Shown here: positions 60,780 to 64,000 of the stretch, one piece after another
Position numbering within the stretch: the stretch's first letter is position 1
Layout of the letters: every line of letters starts with the position of its first letter
Origin: Amaurobius ferox
Taxonomy: Eukaryota; Arthropoda; Arachnida; Araneae; Amaurobiidae
DNA length: 64,000 nucleotides
Direction: 5' to 3'
Assembly: GCA_951213105.1 (NCBI GenBank)
Contig: OX578152.1
Span: 98,926,568 to 98,990,567, forward strand
The notes under the pieces: model-generated
The model's database searches: none
Seen by the model: only the letters and a program-made list of their open reading frames with translations
What the model was told of the DNA's origin: nothing
Position numbers and translations under genes: made by a program

Positions 60780-62629
60780 ACATCACTTCAAAAATGTTTG
60801 ATTCGTGATCAGGGATACTTGAAACGTGCTCTCTCGTCGAGAACTCGAATTCGAATTTTCGACTCCGTCACAATACTTTCCTTATACTTTATGTACATAA
60901 GGAAAGTAATAATACGTACGTTATCTAACCTACCTTAACCCGACAGATAATCTTGCGCTGGTTATATAACCATAGTTTTTCTATGGTTATATTAAAGACC
61001 TATTAATGATCTAAAGACCCTAAAGGCCCATAGTTCTAAGCTCAGGTAGGAAGAAGGAATATTGATAATGCAAATGCTCTTAGACCGATGTCCACTAAGC
61101 TCTTCTGAAATCTTAAACTATCGAAGTTCGAAGAGACTACAACAGACATAAAATGCCACAGAGTCCACATTAAAACGATTTACGGCGAAAATTCGACTTG
61201 TGATTAAATAATGATGATCCTATTTAGGCTGCATCGGTTAAAGTAAAAAGTTTACCCAATCTACTAAAAATATATCTATCAAGAAAAAGGGGTACAAGAC
61301 ACAATCACTATCACCATACTTTACTCTATAAATCAGCTCGAGAAAATTAAAAATATTTGGTGACTTATTGATTCGTCGTTTTTGTGATTTTTCAATACTG
61401 CCAAAAGATTCAATTAAAATATCTGGAGGGTGCGTTTCAACTCGACTTTATCATAGATTTGTATCCTGTAATGTTCAGTTCTGGTACTTCTATAGCATCA
61501 TCAACATAAAATAAAAGATTATCTTTTGCAGATTTCATACCCAAGTTGATATTTTAAAACATTTCTTTATTCCTTAATGCTTTCAATTTTTCCAAGATTT
61601 CATTACTAGCAGATATACTCGACGTTGTCGTGATTTAAAATACAATAAGTGGCCAAATTATTAGAGATATCCCTCACTCTAAGTGATGCATGGTCCATGA
61701 GTGACGCCACCATGGTCCGTTAGTGACGCATAGTGACGTAACAGTAGCGTATAAAAGGCATGTTTGGTATCAAGAGAAGTGTTTATTAGTACAGATAGCT
61801 TGAACAGGAGTAAAGTAAGCGATTTAAACGATTTCGAACGAGGCATGATTGTGGGGTAAGAAGAGGCGGTATAAGTACTTCGGAAACTGCTAAAGTCCTC
61901 GGCTTTTCTTGTGCAACAGTATTTTGGATGTTCAAAGAATGGCAGAAACTTCAATCAATAAGTTCAACTGTAGATGGAAAAGACTTGTGGATCAAAAAGG
62001 TTTGAAATGATTCGGCCTGGATCAGATTAAGACTAAGCCTGTAAGTTAGACCCCAGCCTATAAAGACTTCTACCATAGACACGAATGACCATAGATAGGA
62101 CGACCATGGTTTCTACAGTGGTCAAATGGTTTCTACAGTGGTCAAATGGTTTCTACATGGTCCTTCGGTGCTCAAAGCATGAACAACTGAACACGCTCTT
62201 GCTTGTATGTAACACTAGGTAAGAAGTCACTTCATGGTTTCTACATGGTCCTCCTGTAGTCAAAGCATAAACAATTGAGCACTTTCTCGCTTGTATGCAA
62301 CACGAGGTCTGAAGTCATTTACTTCACGGTATTCATAATCACCTGAAATGTTCTACAATATTTGACACAATATTTGTCCACAATAGTTTACACCATTCCA
62401 AACAGAGAAATCTTACCGTCACCAGAAGACCCCTGTTTTCCCTGATGGCTCCACAGCATCCACAGAACCCAACGAGGAACACTACCCCGCCGATGCCGAC
62501 CAGGGCCCAGGCTAGGTACTGGGCCAGGGCGTAGCTGAGGCCTGGTGAGAGGAATAGGTGGAAAAGCATGGATTTCTCCTTGTCCACCAACATGTAGATT
62601 CCGACAGCCAGAAGAAAACAGCCGGATAC
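34180..62629 (-). CDS. Tetraspanin gene, 5'-partial, six exons in window
   Basis: Tetraspanins are four-pass membrane proteins that organise other membrane proteins into microdomains at the cell surface or in endosomes. Six exons join in phase 0 to give 236 residues plus a stop: 62417-62629, 51496-51570, 43682-43777, 40818-41015, 38632-38715 and 34180-34224. All have AG acceptors and GT donors. In order they encode the end of TM1 (SGCFLLAVGIYM), the small loop, TM2 (GIGGVVFLVGFCGCCGA), TM3 (YFIFLFLIMGAELAVG), the large extracellular loop with the CCG motif and six cysteines, then TM4 and a very short tail ending KEV. The exon with the initiator Met and the start of TM1 is not in the window and should lie beyond 64000. 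Total length near 255 residues would suit the family. Introns are 10.8, 7.7, 2.7, 2.1 and 4.4 kb and full of transposons. The family call is firm; the subfamily (CD9, CD63 or CD151-like) is not resolved. Confidence 0.93.
34408..35137. mobile_element. TTAA-flanked MITE, about 725 bp
   Basis: Left TTAAggggacggtggacgtt is mirrored at the right by aacgtccaccgtccccTTAA; the inverted match runs to about 23 bp. TTAA at both ends suggests piggyBac-type integration. A second, smaller TTAA MITE is nested inside at 34912-35053. The tetraspanin intron before its last exon holds it. Confidence 0.75.
34912..35053. mobile_element. Nested TTAA MITE with CCTTTTGC ends
   Basis: TTAAccttttgctgcg on the left and cgtaagcaaaaggTTAA on the right. 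CCTTTTGC-like ends with TTAA duplications fit piggyBac relatives. Its interior phrase gggggatcgaactgttt and the tail with ttcgtttgggatggacgctg recur at 56839-57075. Confidence 0.75.
35140..36260. other. Intron sequence; short direct repeat near 35810-35990
   Basis: The phrase cgtcagatactgaaagtgag at 35837 recurs as acatcagatactgaaagtga at 35961, with ccatgat after both. Otherwise no element or exon recognised. Confidence 0.4.
36262..37672 (+). repeat. Interspersed family C, copy 1
   Basis: Begins agcagcatacccgttcttcg and ends agacagattttcaattttat then ttatagaga. It holds an internal duplication of about 130 bp: aatttcatcaaattcggttc and agccgttctcccgtgatgat near 37440, then again near 37590. 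Copy 2 is 41043-42292. Confidence 0.65.
37675..38630. other. Intron sequence, no feature recognised
   Basis: AT-rich DNA just downstream of a tetraspanin donor (38631). No repeat or gene noticed. Confidence 0.35.
38632..38715 (-). CDS. Tetraspanin exon: last loop Cys and start of TM4
   Basis: 28 codons, phase 0, with acceptor tattacag and donor gtaagt. It encodes GCLLKLEEFVKN then the hydrophobic SIIFVAIGCGVAALE. This is the usual GC-x-x-K-LEEF junction leading into TM4. Confidence 0.92.
39204..39264 (+). mobile_element. Micro-retroposon copy (61 bp)
   Basis: Begins gttccggccgtcc and ends gtcggcctgggctttcg. Flanked by a perfect 11-bp duplication, acactttatat (39193-39203 and 39265-39275). 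It lies six bases before a 5S-headed SINE. Confidence 0.85.
39281..39398 (+). mobile_element. 5S rRNA-derived SINE head
   Basis: 118 bp that read as a whole 5S rRNA: gctaacgg at the start, caccggttct, gatcaccgaagtcaagcagt, ggttagtacttgggtgggtg, accacctgggaacaccg and gtgctgttggc at the end. Start and end can pair in the 5S manner (gcta/ttggc). Because SINE sequence follows without a terminator T-run, I call it the head of a 5S-type (SINE3) element and not a 5S gene. Confidence 0.9.
39399..39665 (+). mobile_element. SINE body after the 5S head, tRNA part lacking its B box
   Basis: After the 5S part come gggcacggtagcccggtgg (A-box region), gcgcgctgg, ttgcac and directly gctgccc. The full tRNA-headed copy at 59258 has about 27 more bases here, with the B box gggttcgattccc. 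The rest (gtgttcatgcggagtac, ttggtggtaggg, taaattgggtggtacttccc, ggtcggacggtctgggtctc, then aacaacaac) is the same SINE. Confidence 0.88.
39789..40259 (+). pseudogene. Non-LTR retrotransposon ORF2 C-terminal fragment
   Basis: Encodes the end of an RNase H-like domain (EQADFLAKKGT) then VFRLLTGRNCLTAHVY and ACPLHDAKPMDKHHLRRC, the cysteine/histidine motif that ends ORF2 of Jockey/I-group LINEs. The reverse transcriptase part is missing, so this is a 5'-truncated copy. A 3' UTR with a (TAA)n tail follows. It lies in a tetraspanin intron in opposite orientation. Confidence 0.8.
40293..40658 (+). repeat. Tandem duplication of the LINE tail and its flank (unit about 183 bp)
   Basis: tctactgttattcttatcct starts at 40293 and again at 40476. 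Each unit includes the LINE 3' end, its (AAT)n tail and flanking DNA up to gcgccatacgttattca. The first unit has ten AAT repeats and the second about six. Confidence 0.8.
40818..41015 (-). CDS. Tetraspanin exon: CCG motif and cysteine-rich loop
   Basis: 66 codons, phase 0, with acceptor tttccacag and donor gtaaga. It begins FNCCGIFG, the diagnostic CCG motif. It then has KTCCLL and STWC, giving five of the six loop cysteines; the sixth is GCLL in the next exon. One possible N-glycosylation sequon (NST) is visible before the WC. Confidence 0.95.
41076..41768. repeat. 21-bp minisatellite, about 33 units
   Basis: Units are variants of tatgaaacttaaaattcatt plus one base. Because 21 is a multiple of 3, long frames stay open on both strands. 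One strand reads MKLKIHC repeats and the other MNFKFHT repeats. These frames are an artefact of the period, not genes. The array begins only 60 bp upstream of the acceptor of the CCG exon (41016). Confidence 0.92.
41818..42118 (+). mobile_element. LTR-like or solo-LTR fragment
   Basis: Starts tgttatgaacatgtaaaatg, a TG start like many Gypsy LTRs, and contains a promoter-like arrangement. It is inserted in family C. I could not fix its right end or a target duplication, so the LTR label is tentative. Confidence 0.4.
41996..42083 (+). promoter_or_regulatory. Heat-shock-element, TATA and initiator-like cluster
   Basis: GAActTTCtcGAA at 41996-42008 matches the heat shock factor site (three alternating 5-bp units) exactly. 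tatataaaa lies at 42058-42066, and TCAGTT at 42078-42083 matches the arthropod initiator TCAKTY. The TATA-to-initiator spacing (about 22 bp) is shorter than usual. Function is inferred. Confidence 0.45.
42520..43510 (+). repeat. Interspersed family D, copy 2, with (ATT)n expansion
   Basis: Colinear with 29440-30075. The region 43068-43300 is expanded with ATT trinucleotide runs, and the closing segment (taacaaatagta...ttatctattaggt...agagatataaa) is present three times, near 43132, 43340 and 43420. Confidence 0.55.
43682..43777 (-). CDS. Tetraspanin exon: start of large extracellular loop
   Basis: 32 codons, phase 0, with acceptor ttattgtag and donor gtgatt. It encodes an amphipathic helix (LGRLEDLSTMLKENYGI) followed by EAIDFAQTK. 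This matches the helix A/B region of the large loop, which in the family precedes the CCG motif. Confidence 0.9.
43850..44075. repeat. Direct repeat with G-tracts
   Basis: The phrase gtatccagaaatttcatttc occurs at 43856 and 44017, each time followed by a long G-rich run. It may be the end of two small elements. Confidence 0.45.
44200..44522. mobile_element. Foldback element with about 125-bp arms
   Basis: caaggtaggatccaaaagtt at the left end is mirrored at the right by aactttatgatcctaccttg. The arms continue: gattgtgctgatatctccaa against ttggagatatcagcacagtc, then tggaggagagaggga against its mirror, and caaggtgtgaaaaggaag-like inner ends. About 75 bp lie between the arms. No transposase. Confidence 0.8.
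44530..45510. other. Intron sequence, no feature recognised
   Basis: C-rich patches (cccccaaccccccc near 44860, cgacccccccacccctccc near 44984) and no recognised repeat or exon. Confidence 0.35.
45515..45790 (-). mobile_element. Diverged tRNA-type SINE
   Basis: On the minus strand the tail includes ccggccgtccaaacggtt and ttacaccttcag (compare 59100). The body has gtttcggtctcaatggggtg. An AT-rich insertion of about 100 bp near 45640-45740 separates body and head. Much older than the other copies. Confidence 0.6.
45940..46743 (+). pseudogene. Tc1-like transposase pseudogene (DD34E type)
   Basis: Reading down: TINRRLRERNLYSRRPL, QWCRARSTWNCSDWERIVFS, DESRFELSPDD (first Asp), MVWGAISFDSRT, FQQDNARPHMA (second Asp), then DLSPIEHIWAEMGRRL (Glu) and DELARQLEAIW. 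A stop (TAG) at 46315-46317 breaks the frame, and a frameshift lies near 46525-46545. Two or three residues usual before SPDLSPIEH are also lost. It is in a tetraspanin intron, antisense to the host gene. The right terminal repeat appears to end acttatagtgta-like next to a TA microsatellite near 46896; I did not find the left one. Confidence 0.85.
46895..46969. repeat. (TA)n microsatellite
   Basis: About 75 bp of TA repeat with one interruption. It adjoins the right end of the Tc1-like element, whose TA target duplication may have seeded it. Confidence 0.9.
46975..47588. other. Probable 3' flank or UTR of the Penelope-like element
   Basis: Lies directly after the RT reading frame on the minus strand. 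No recognisable ORF. I looked for a hammerhead ribozyme core (CTGATGA with GAAA), which many Penelope-like elements carry, and did not find one. Confidence 0.35.
47589..49468 (-). pseudogene. Reverse transcriptase part of the Penelope-like element
   Basis: From 49468 the frame begins VFSIKKPHLNKLYNSL and passes through YYLPFIDPQHGHI and QDKFVITYVDTASSNYAF. A one-base indel at about 48550-48580 moves it to the frame with PKFHKTPISFRT (RT motif with K-HK-P), then VKTFDFKDLFNNI (motif A, catalytic Asp) and GIPQGGKSSTILADLYL (motif B). Motif C reads RYIEDL where YIDD is expected, so the first catalytic Asp is Glu (about 48055). After it come the WINFLD motif and the thumb. Damage is light: one stop, one frameshift, one catalytic change. 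Confidence 0.87.
49469..50233 (-). CDS. GIY-YIG endonuclease part of the Penelope-like element
   Basis: I take the ATG at 50231-50233 (MNIQHDN) as the start. The frame is open up to 50416, but that part is hydrophobic and unlike the family. Seen in order: a cysteine cluster CGNKNCKTC, then IFCKVYRCIYMLRCSVCQ, then AYVGQTS (the YIG part), HLRINVHRNNI with the conserved Arg, HFYKHGF, and YYENKLILKHNTAFPFGLN with the catalytic Glu. Such nucleases nick DNA to prime reverse transcription. The frame stops at a TGA, beyond which the same frame continues into the RT domain without another stop for about 900 nt. Confidence 0.85.
   Translation of the reverse strand: MNIQHDNLATGKIEHKNSIARYLGMNRAFQRSTSSYPNLNENVKDTMRPRDFKFQTCGNKNCKTCPNAEPSQINSDKNSHIFCKVYRCIYMLRCSVCQMAYVGQTSTPIHLRINVHRNNIKHYDKDRNSENQFEYEHFYKHGFDSVIISILDIIPNSSNRIYYENKLILKHNTAFPFGLNQIVNGHNIVKNDLFNASILTPTVYSLMQTHSHKTTRTQRGIHKNKHSLNLDFTSQINHQCTLFESNYNWKHIRN
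50440..51490. other. Intron sequence with TA/TATG microsatellite at 50866-50960
   Basis: AT-rich. The (TA)n tract at 50866-50960 lies about 450 bp before the Penelope-like frame. No exon or further element recognised. Confidence 0.4.
51496..51570 (-). CDS. Tetraspanin exon: TM3
   Basis: 25 codons, phase 0. The acceptor follows a T-rich tract (gttttttcag) and the donor is gtagg. It encodes YFIFLFLIMGAELAVG then ILSVIFQDK, the family's TM3 with its characteristic Glu (AEL). It joins directly to the preceding LLVT. Confidence 0.92.
51575..52160. other. Intron sequence; AAAT-rich tract and a family A-like fragment
   Basis: 51585-51650 is an (AAAT)n-like microsatellite a few bases upstream of the TM3-exon acceptor. 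Near 51743 the phrase gatgtggacagcacatgact resembles the start of family A, but it soon diverges. Confidence 0.4.
52165..52690 (+). repeat. Interspersed family B, copy 2
   Basis: Begins cactttacaacatagttgaa and has tgtctgtctgtctgtccgtt, gcccta-tgggacctaattt, and cttccaagagttg at the end. Nearly colinear with copy 1. Confidence 0.65.
52740..53115 (+). repeat. Interspersed family E, copy 2
   Basis: Carries the second half of the series, itself internally duplicated: the phrase tttcaaatataataaatta occurs at about 52816 and 52967. Ends in aatcaatgctttatgtatga and ttgatctttcttg. Confidence 0.55.
53516..53573 (+). mobile_element. Micro-retroposon copy (58 bp)
   Basis: Begins aaccggccactcac and ends cgggcggcctgggttttc. 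Flanked by a perfect 14-bp duplication, cacccatattatat (53502-53515 and 53574-53587). Confidence 0.88.
53718..54085 (+). repeat. Interspersed family B, copy 3
   Basis: Begins cacattacaacaaagttta, keeps cacgataactgccgtaaaaa and gaacccgggttgaaaaaatg, and ends earlier than copies 1 and 2 near tagttttttaaataaaaatt. Confidence 0.62.
54290..55320 (+). repeat. Interspersed family E, copies 3 and 4 in tandem
   Basis: Copy 3 is interrupted at 54494-54551 by a micro-retroposon. Copy 4 restarts after tgatctttcttgttgcatat at about 55080 and repeats ttagctctggagtctggaac. This local array accounts for most of intron DNA between 54.3 and 55.3 kb. Confidence 0.55.
54494..54551 (+). mobile_element. Micro-retroposon copy (58 bp) inside family E
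   Basis: Begins acggccttccatttcgc and ends cggttggtctgggctttcg. Flanked by a perfect 13-bp duplication, acagagaagcaga (54481-54493 and 54552-54564). Family E can be read straight across after removing it. Confidence 0.9.
55345..55628 (-). repeat. Interspersed family B, copy 4 (reverse, 5' part)
   Basis: On the minus strand: aacactttccaacatagttg, then ttctttctgtccgttcgcag and ctgccgtaaaaatgac. It lacks the (GTCT)n expansion of the other copies. Confidence 0.62.
55846..56758 (-). repeat. Interspersed family A, copy 2 (reverse orientation)
   Basis: Full-length reverse copy: tactttccttatatgcata at the left and tatataaggaaagtcacgt at the right. The internal palindrome gtcgccaacttggcgac is perfect here (56532-56548). 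Confidence 0.7.
56839..57141. mobile_element. Rearranged head-to-head copy of the nested TTAA MITE
   Basis: The left half is a reversed copy (TTAAccttttgcttacggg...cattggcgtcc). The right half is a direct copy (gatagggtatgtcaaatacc...caaaaggTTAA). The bases that follow (atgtgcaaaacaatgttata) match the flank of the nested copy in the 34.4 kb MITE. Two further short ends, gtaagcaaaaggttaa, follow at 57104 and 57124. Confidence 0.75.
57145..58680. other. Intron sequence with repeat H and diverged fragments
   Basis: 57550-57830 shares ccgtgccctaagatgtgcga, cataaaaaaat and gacctgaagtacctctg with 59690-59840 (repeat H). 57375-57545 is a reversed 3' fragment of family A. 58080-58690 is less AT-rich but shows no exon or known element. 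Confidence 0.45.
58740..58856 (+). repeat. Interspersed repeat G, copy 2, split by SINEs
   Basis: Shares tttacaagt, atggattcatta and cactttaggttcta with 10790-10905. The continuation (cagcaatattttgggggctt) is found only at 59930, after about 1.07 kb that includes three retroposons. Confidence 0.5.
58857..59166 (+). mobile_element. 5S-headed SINE, 5'-truncated, B box deleted
   Basis: Starts within the 5S head (ggtgaccacctgggaacacc, gtgctgttggc), then gggcgctgtagcccggtgg, ttgcac and gctgcc. It has the same 27-base loss of the B-box region as the 39281 copy. It ends ctgggtctc and (AAC)6. Confidence 0.87.
59183..59243 (+). mobile_element. Micro-retroposon copy (61 bp)
   Basis: Begins tccggccacacattaagc and ends gtcgtatggtctgggtcttt. 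Flanked by a perfect 14-bp duplication, accgagtcacagtg (59169-59182 and 59244-59257). Confidence 0.9.
59258..59535 (+). mobile_element. tRNA-headed SINE, full length, with target duplication
   Basis: Head: ggggcgaggtagcccagtgg and ttagcgcgcggg (A box), then agacccgggttcgattccct (B box). The body is as in the other copies and it ends ctgggtctcaacaac. The 14 bases before it (accgagtcacagtg) recur after it as actgagtcacactg with two changes. It therefore inserted next to, or into, the duplication made by the micro-retroposon. Confidence 0.9.
59660..59955. repeat. Repeat H copy 2 and the end of repeat G
   Basis: 59690-59840 repeats the gtaccaaaagtacctctga theme of 57660-57780. The last 30 bases are the continuation of repeat G. 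Confidence 0.45.
59957..60912 (+). repeat. Interspersed family A, copy 3
   Basis: Begins aaaatctgatgtgggcaaca and ends cttatactttatgtacataa, ggaaagtaataa. The CA microsatellite inside has expanded to about 27 repeats (60723-60778), and a poly-G tract has appeared at about 60590. Confidence 0.7.
60723..60778. repeat. (CA)n microsatellite
   Basis: About 27 CA repeats inside family A copy 3. The same place in copy 1 (28471-28492) has about 10, so it expanded after insertion. Confidence 0.95.
60915..61640. other. Intron sequence; short hairpin at 60962-60988
   Basis: ttatataaccatag is mirrored by ctatggttatattaa, making a small hairpin. No exon or element recognised. Confidence 0.4.
61645..61990 (+). 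pseudogene. Tc1-like element 5' fragment with HTH remnant
   Basis: The start gtggccaaattattagaga resembles a Tc1-type terminal repeat. A frame near 61825-61935 gives DFERGMIVG, a stop, then RRGGISTSETAKVLGFSCAT and VFWMFKEWQK. That is the first helix-turn-helix of a Tc1-like transposase. The catalytic part is absent. Confidence 0.65.
62105..62335 (+). repeat. Tandem repeats just downstream of the TM1/TM2 exon
   Basis: The 22-bp phrase with acagtggtcaaatggtttct occurs twice at 62116 and 62138. A block of about 100 bp (tggtttctacatggtcct...aacac-aggt...gaagtca) occurs at 62150-62230 and again at 62235-62320. It lies about 80 bp inside the intron from the donor at 62416. Confidence 0.65.
62417..62629 (-). 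CDS. Tetraspanin exon: end of TM1, small loop, TM2
   Basis: 71 codons, phase 0 at both ends. The acceptor reads ttctcatgcag and the donor gtaaga. The exon begins VSGC and LLAVGIYM, the usual second half of tetraspanin TM1. It then gives a small extracellular loop and TM2, ending in the conserved FCGCCGA and ENRGLLVT. The codon use is clearly GC-richer than the surrounding intron, as expected of a constrained exon. Confidence 0.93.
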
Positions 62630-63429
62630 CTGCATGAGAAAAATTCACTGAAATGAGATAGGTGCTGGAATAGCCAGTGATTCTCAACCAGTGTTCCAGG
62701 TGTATCGTCATGGAGCGGAACGGAGCGATCGCTCCAGTGTGCCAAACGAGAAAGTGCCCTTTCGATGAACAAAATTTTGGCTTAAAGACTAAAATATTAT
62801 GGAAAATGGCGCCCTAAAACTTTTTTTATTCCAAAGCGCTTTGGAATAAAAAATTTGGTTGCGACACTGCCTAGGTTTTTTGCATCAGTGCCTACTGCCT
62901 ACTCATGATAATTTGCAAAAGTTTGCGGGAAAAGTACAACATGCTACTTTTTTTTGCAATTAAGTTAAAAATTAAAATTATTAAGTGTTTAACGTTATCT
63001 ATTGATTAATCAGTTAAGTATTTTGAAAGCTTTGATAGATATTCGCGTTAGTTAAAATTTAAGCAGCGCGAGGTTTACTTAGAAAGACAAATTTTTCTGA
63101 AGCATGACATTTTTATAGAGGCAAGGAATTCAAATGGTAATGAACATTACCAGCAGTCTCACCAGCTACTCAAATAGATTGCTAAAATAAATAAATAAAT
63201 AAGCCAAACAATAATAGAAAAATACCAAACCAGTTAAAATATATTTTTCTTATTCACATTGCATGAAATTGTAAATGTATCATGAAACAGTAAAATGTAA
63301 CTTACTTTTTGTTTACAATTTTATGAAAAACAAATATATTAACAGAAAATCATTACAAAATATGTACACAATACTTACAATTATTAAGCTAGATGTAAAA
63401 CAAAAATGCTTGCATTTTTACTTTCAATA
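62630..63429. other. Intron sequence upstream of the TM1/TM2 exon, no exon recognised
   Basis: I looked for the missing first tetraspanin exon (Met, then KYLLF-N-like residues ending before SGC) on the minus strand and did not find it here. A G/C palindrome ccaaagcgctttgg lies near 62832. Confidence 0.4.
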
Positions 63430-63960
63430 TATACATGCTAGTATAATGTATAAGGAAAGTATTGTGATGGGGTCGAAAATTCGAATTCGAGTTTTCGATG
63501 GGAGAGCACGTTTCAAGCATCCCTGATCACTAATAGACCATTTTTGAGGTGATGTCTGTGTGTGTATATGTGTGTGTGTGTGTGGTGTGTGAGTGTCAGT
63601 GAGTCTGTGGAGACGATATCTCACGAACGAATGGAGCGATTCGCATGAAATTTGGTACAAGAATTACAATCTGTGAATACTGGAAGCCTATTGTTTTAAA
63701 ATGCAATTGAATGTTCAGAATTCGCTTAAATTTTTGAGTGAAATTTTGAAAAAAATCATCCGAAAATCAAAACCTTTAATAAAGTTACACAAATAGACAT
63801 TTCTTATGTAATTTTTCTTTAAAAAACGATTGAGATAAACTTTAGAACACTAGCATAAACCGTTTTCGAGATATTGCACATTTTTCAAATAAATTTATCG
63901 ATAAAATCCCATAAATTAAAAAAAAATATTAACTGTTGAGAAACATGTTCACTTTTCACA
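63430..63960 (-). repeat. Interspersed family A, copy 4 (reverse, cut by a SINE)
   Basis: Begins gtataatgtataaggaaagt and follows the reverse of family A as far as ttcacttttcacatg, where a reversed SINE tail (gttcgttcgttcg) begins. Confidence 0.68.
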
Positions 63961-63961
63961 T

Positions 63962-64000
63962 GTTCGTTCGTTCGTTACTAATTCCCCAGTGGTGAAGGAG
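63962..64000 (-). mobile_element. SINE 3' end (second family), cut by the window edge
   Basis: On the minus strand: ctccttcaccactggggaat, tagtaac, then a (GAAC)n tail. This matches the end of the element at 11070-11303 (tccttcaccacgggggatta). It is inserted in family A copy 4. Confidence 0.65.

Noticed and set aside
60536..60938. Open frames rich in Thr-His or Cys-Val
   Set aside because: They translate the CA microsatellite in family A copy 3.
62388..62772. Alternative frames overlapping the TM1/TM2 exon
   Set aside because: They are shadows of the real exon in other frames and run through its splice acceptor.

Overview
This is an AT-rich animal (eukaryotic) genomic window. It has spliced exons with GT/AG borders, very long introns, and a dense mixture of SINE, LINE, Penelope-like, Tc1/mariner and MITE repeats. 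Nothing prokaryotic is seen. The repeat content and the tetraspanin suggest an arthropod, perhaps an arachnid such as a spider. That placement is inference only.

The only host protein-coding gene I can support is a tetraspanin on the minus strand. Six exons, all in phase 0, run from 62629 down to a stop codon at 34180-34182. The first exon, encoding the N-terminus and most of TM1, lies beyond the right edge. The introns are 2.1 to 10.8 kb and hold most of the right-hand repeats.

Layout. 1-5.1 kb: AT-rich, non-coding, with internal duplications. 5.1-11.8 kb: a patchwork of tandem repeats, SINEs, a mariner relic, a foldback composite and paired interspersed repeats. 11.76-27.3 kb: three tandem copies (about 5.0, 3.8 and 3.9 kb) of a complex unit. 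Each unit carries a 166-bp near-perfect palindrome, a poly-A tract, three tRNA-like cassettes on the plus strand, an array of CRE and ETS-like motifs, and then a long array of about 150-bp satellite monomers. Read on the minus strand, those monomers carry a Pol III A box, a B box and a T-run. A 1987-bp mariner-like transposon with about 330-bp inverted repeats sits in the last array. 27.7-34 kb: non-coding interspersed repeat families. 34.2-62.6 kb: the tetraspanin gene. Its introns hold nested TTAA MITEs, a 5S rRNA/tRNA chimeric SINE, a LINE fragment, a 21-bp minisatellite, an LTR-like promoter, a foldback element, a broken Tc1 element and a nearly full-length Penelope-like element with its GIY-YIG endonuclease N-terminal to the reverse transcriptase (Naiad-type order).

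Most notable. (1) Five copies of a tiny retroposon of about 58-61 bp, each flanked by a perfect 11-14 bp target-site duplication. One copy lies in frame inside the mariner transposase. Their ends resemble the tail of the larger SINE, so both may use the same LINE machinery. (2) A SINE subfamily with a 5S rRNA head whose tRNA part has lost its B box, as if one Pol III promoter replaced another. (3) The tRNA-like satellite, in which nearly every monomer resembles a Pol III unit. All calls were made by eye; no alignment, folding or database search was run.
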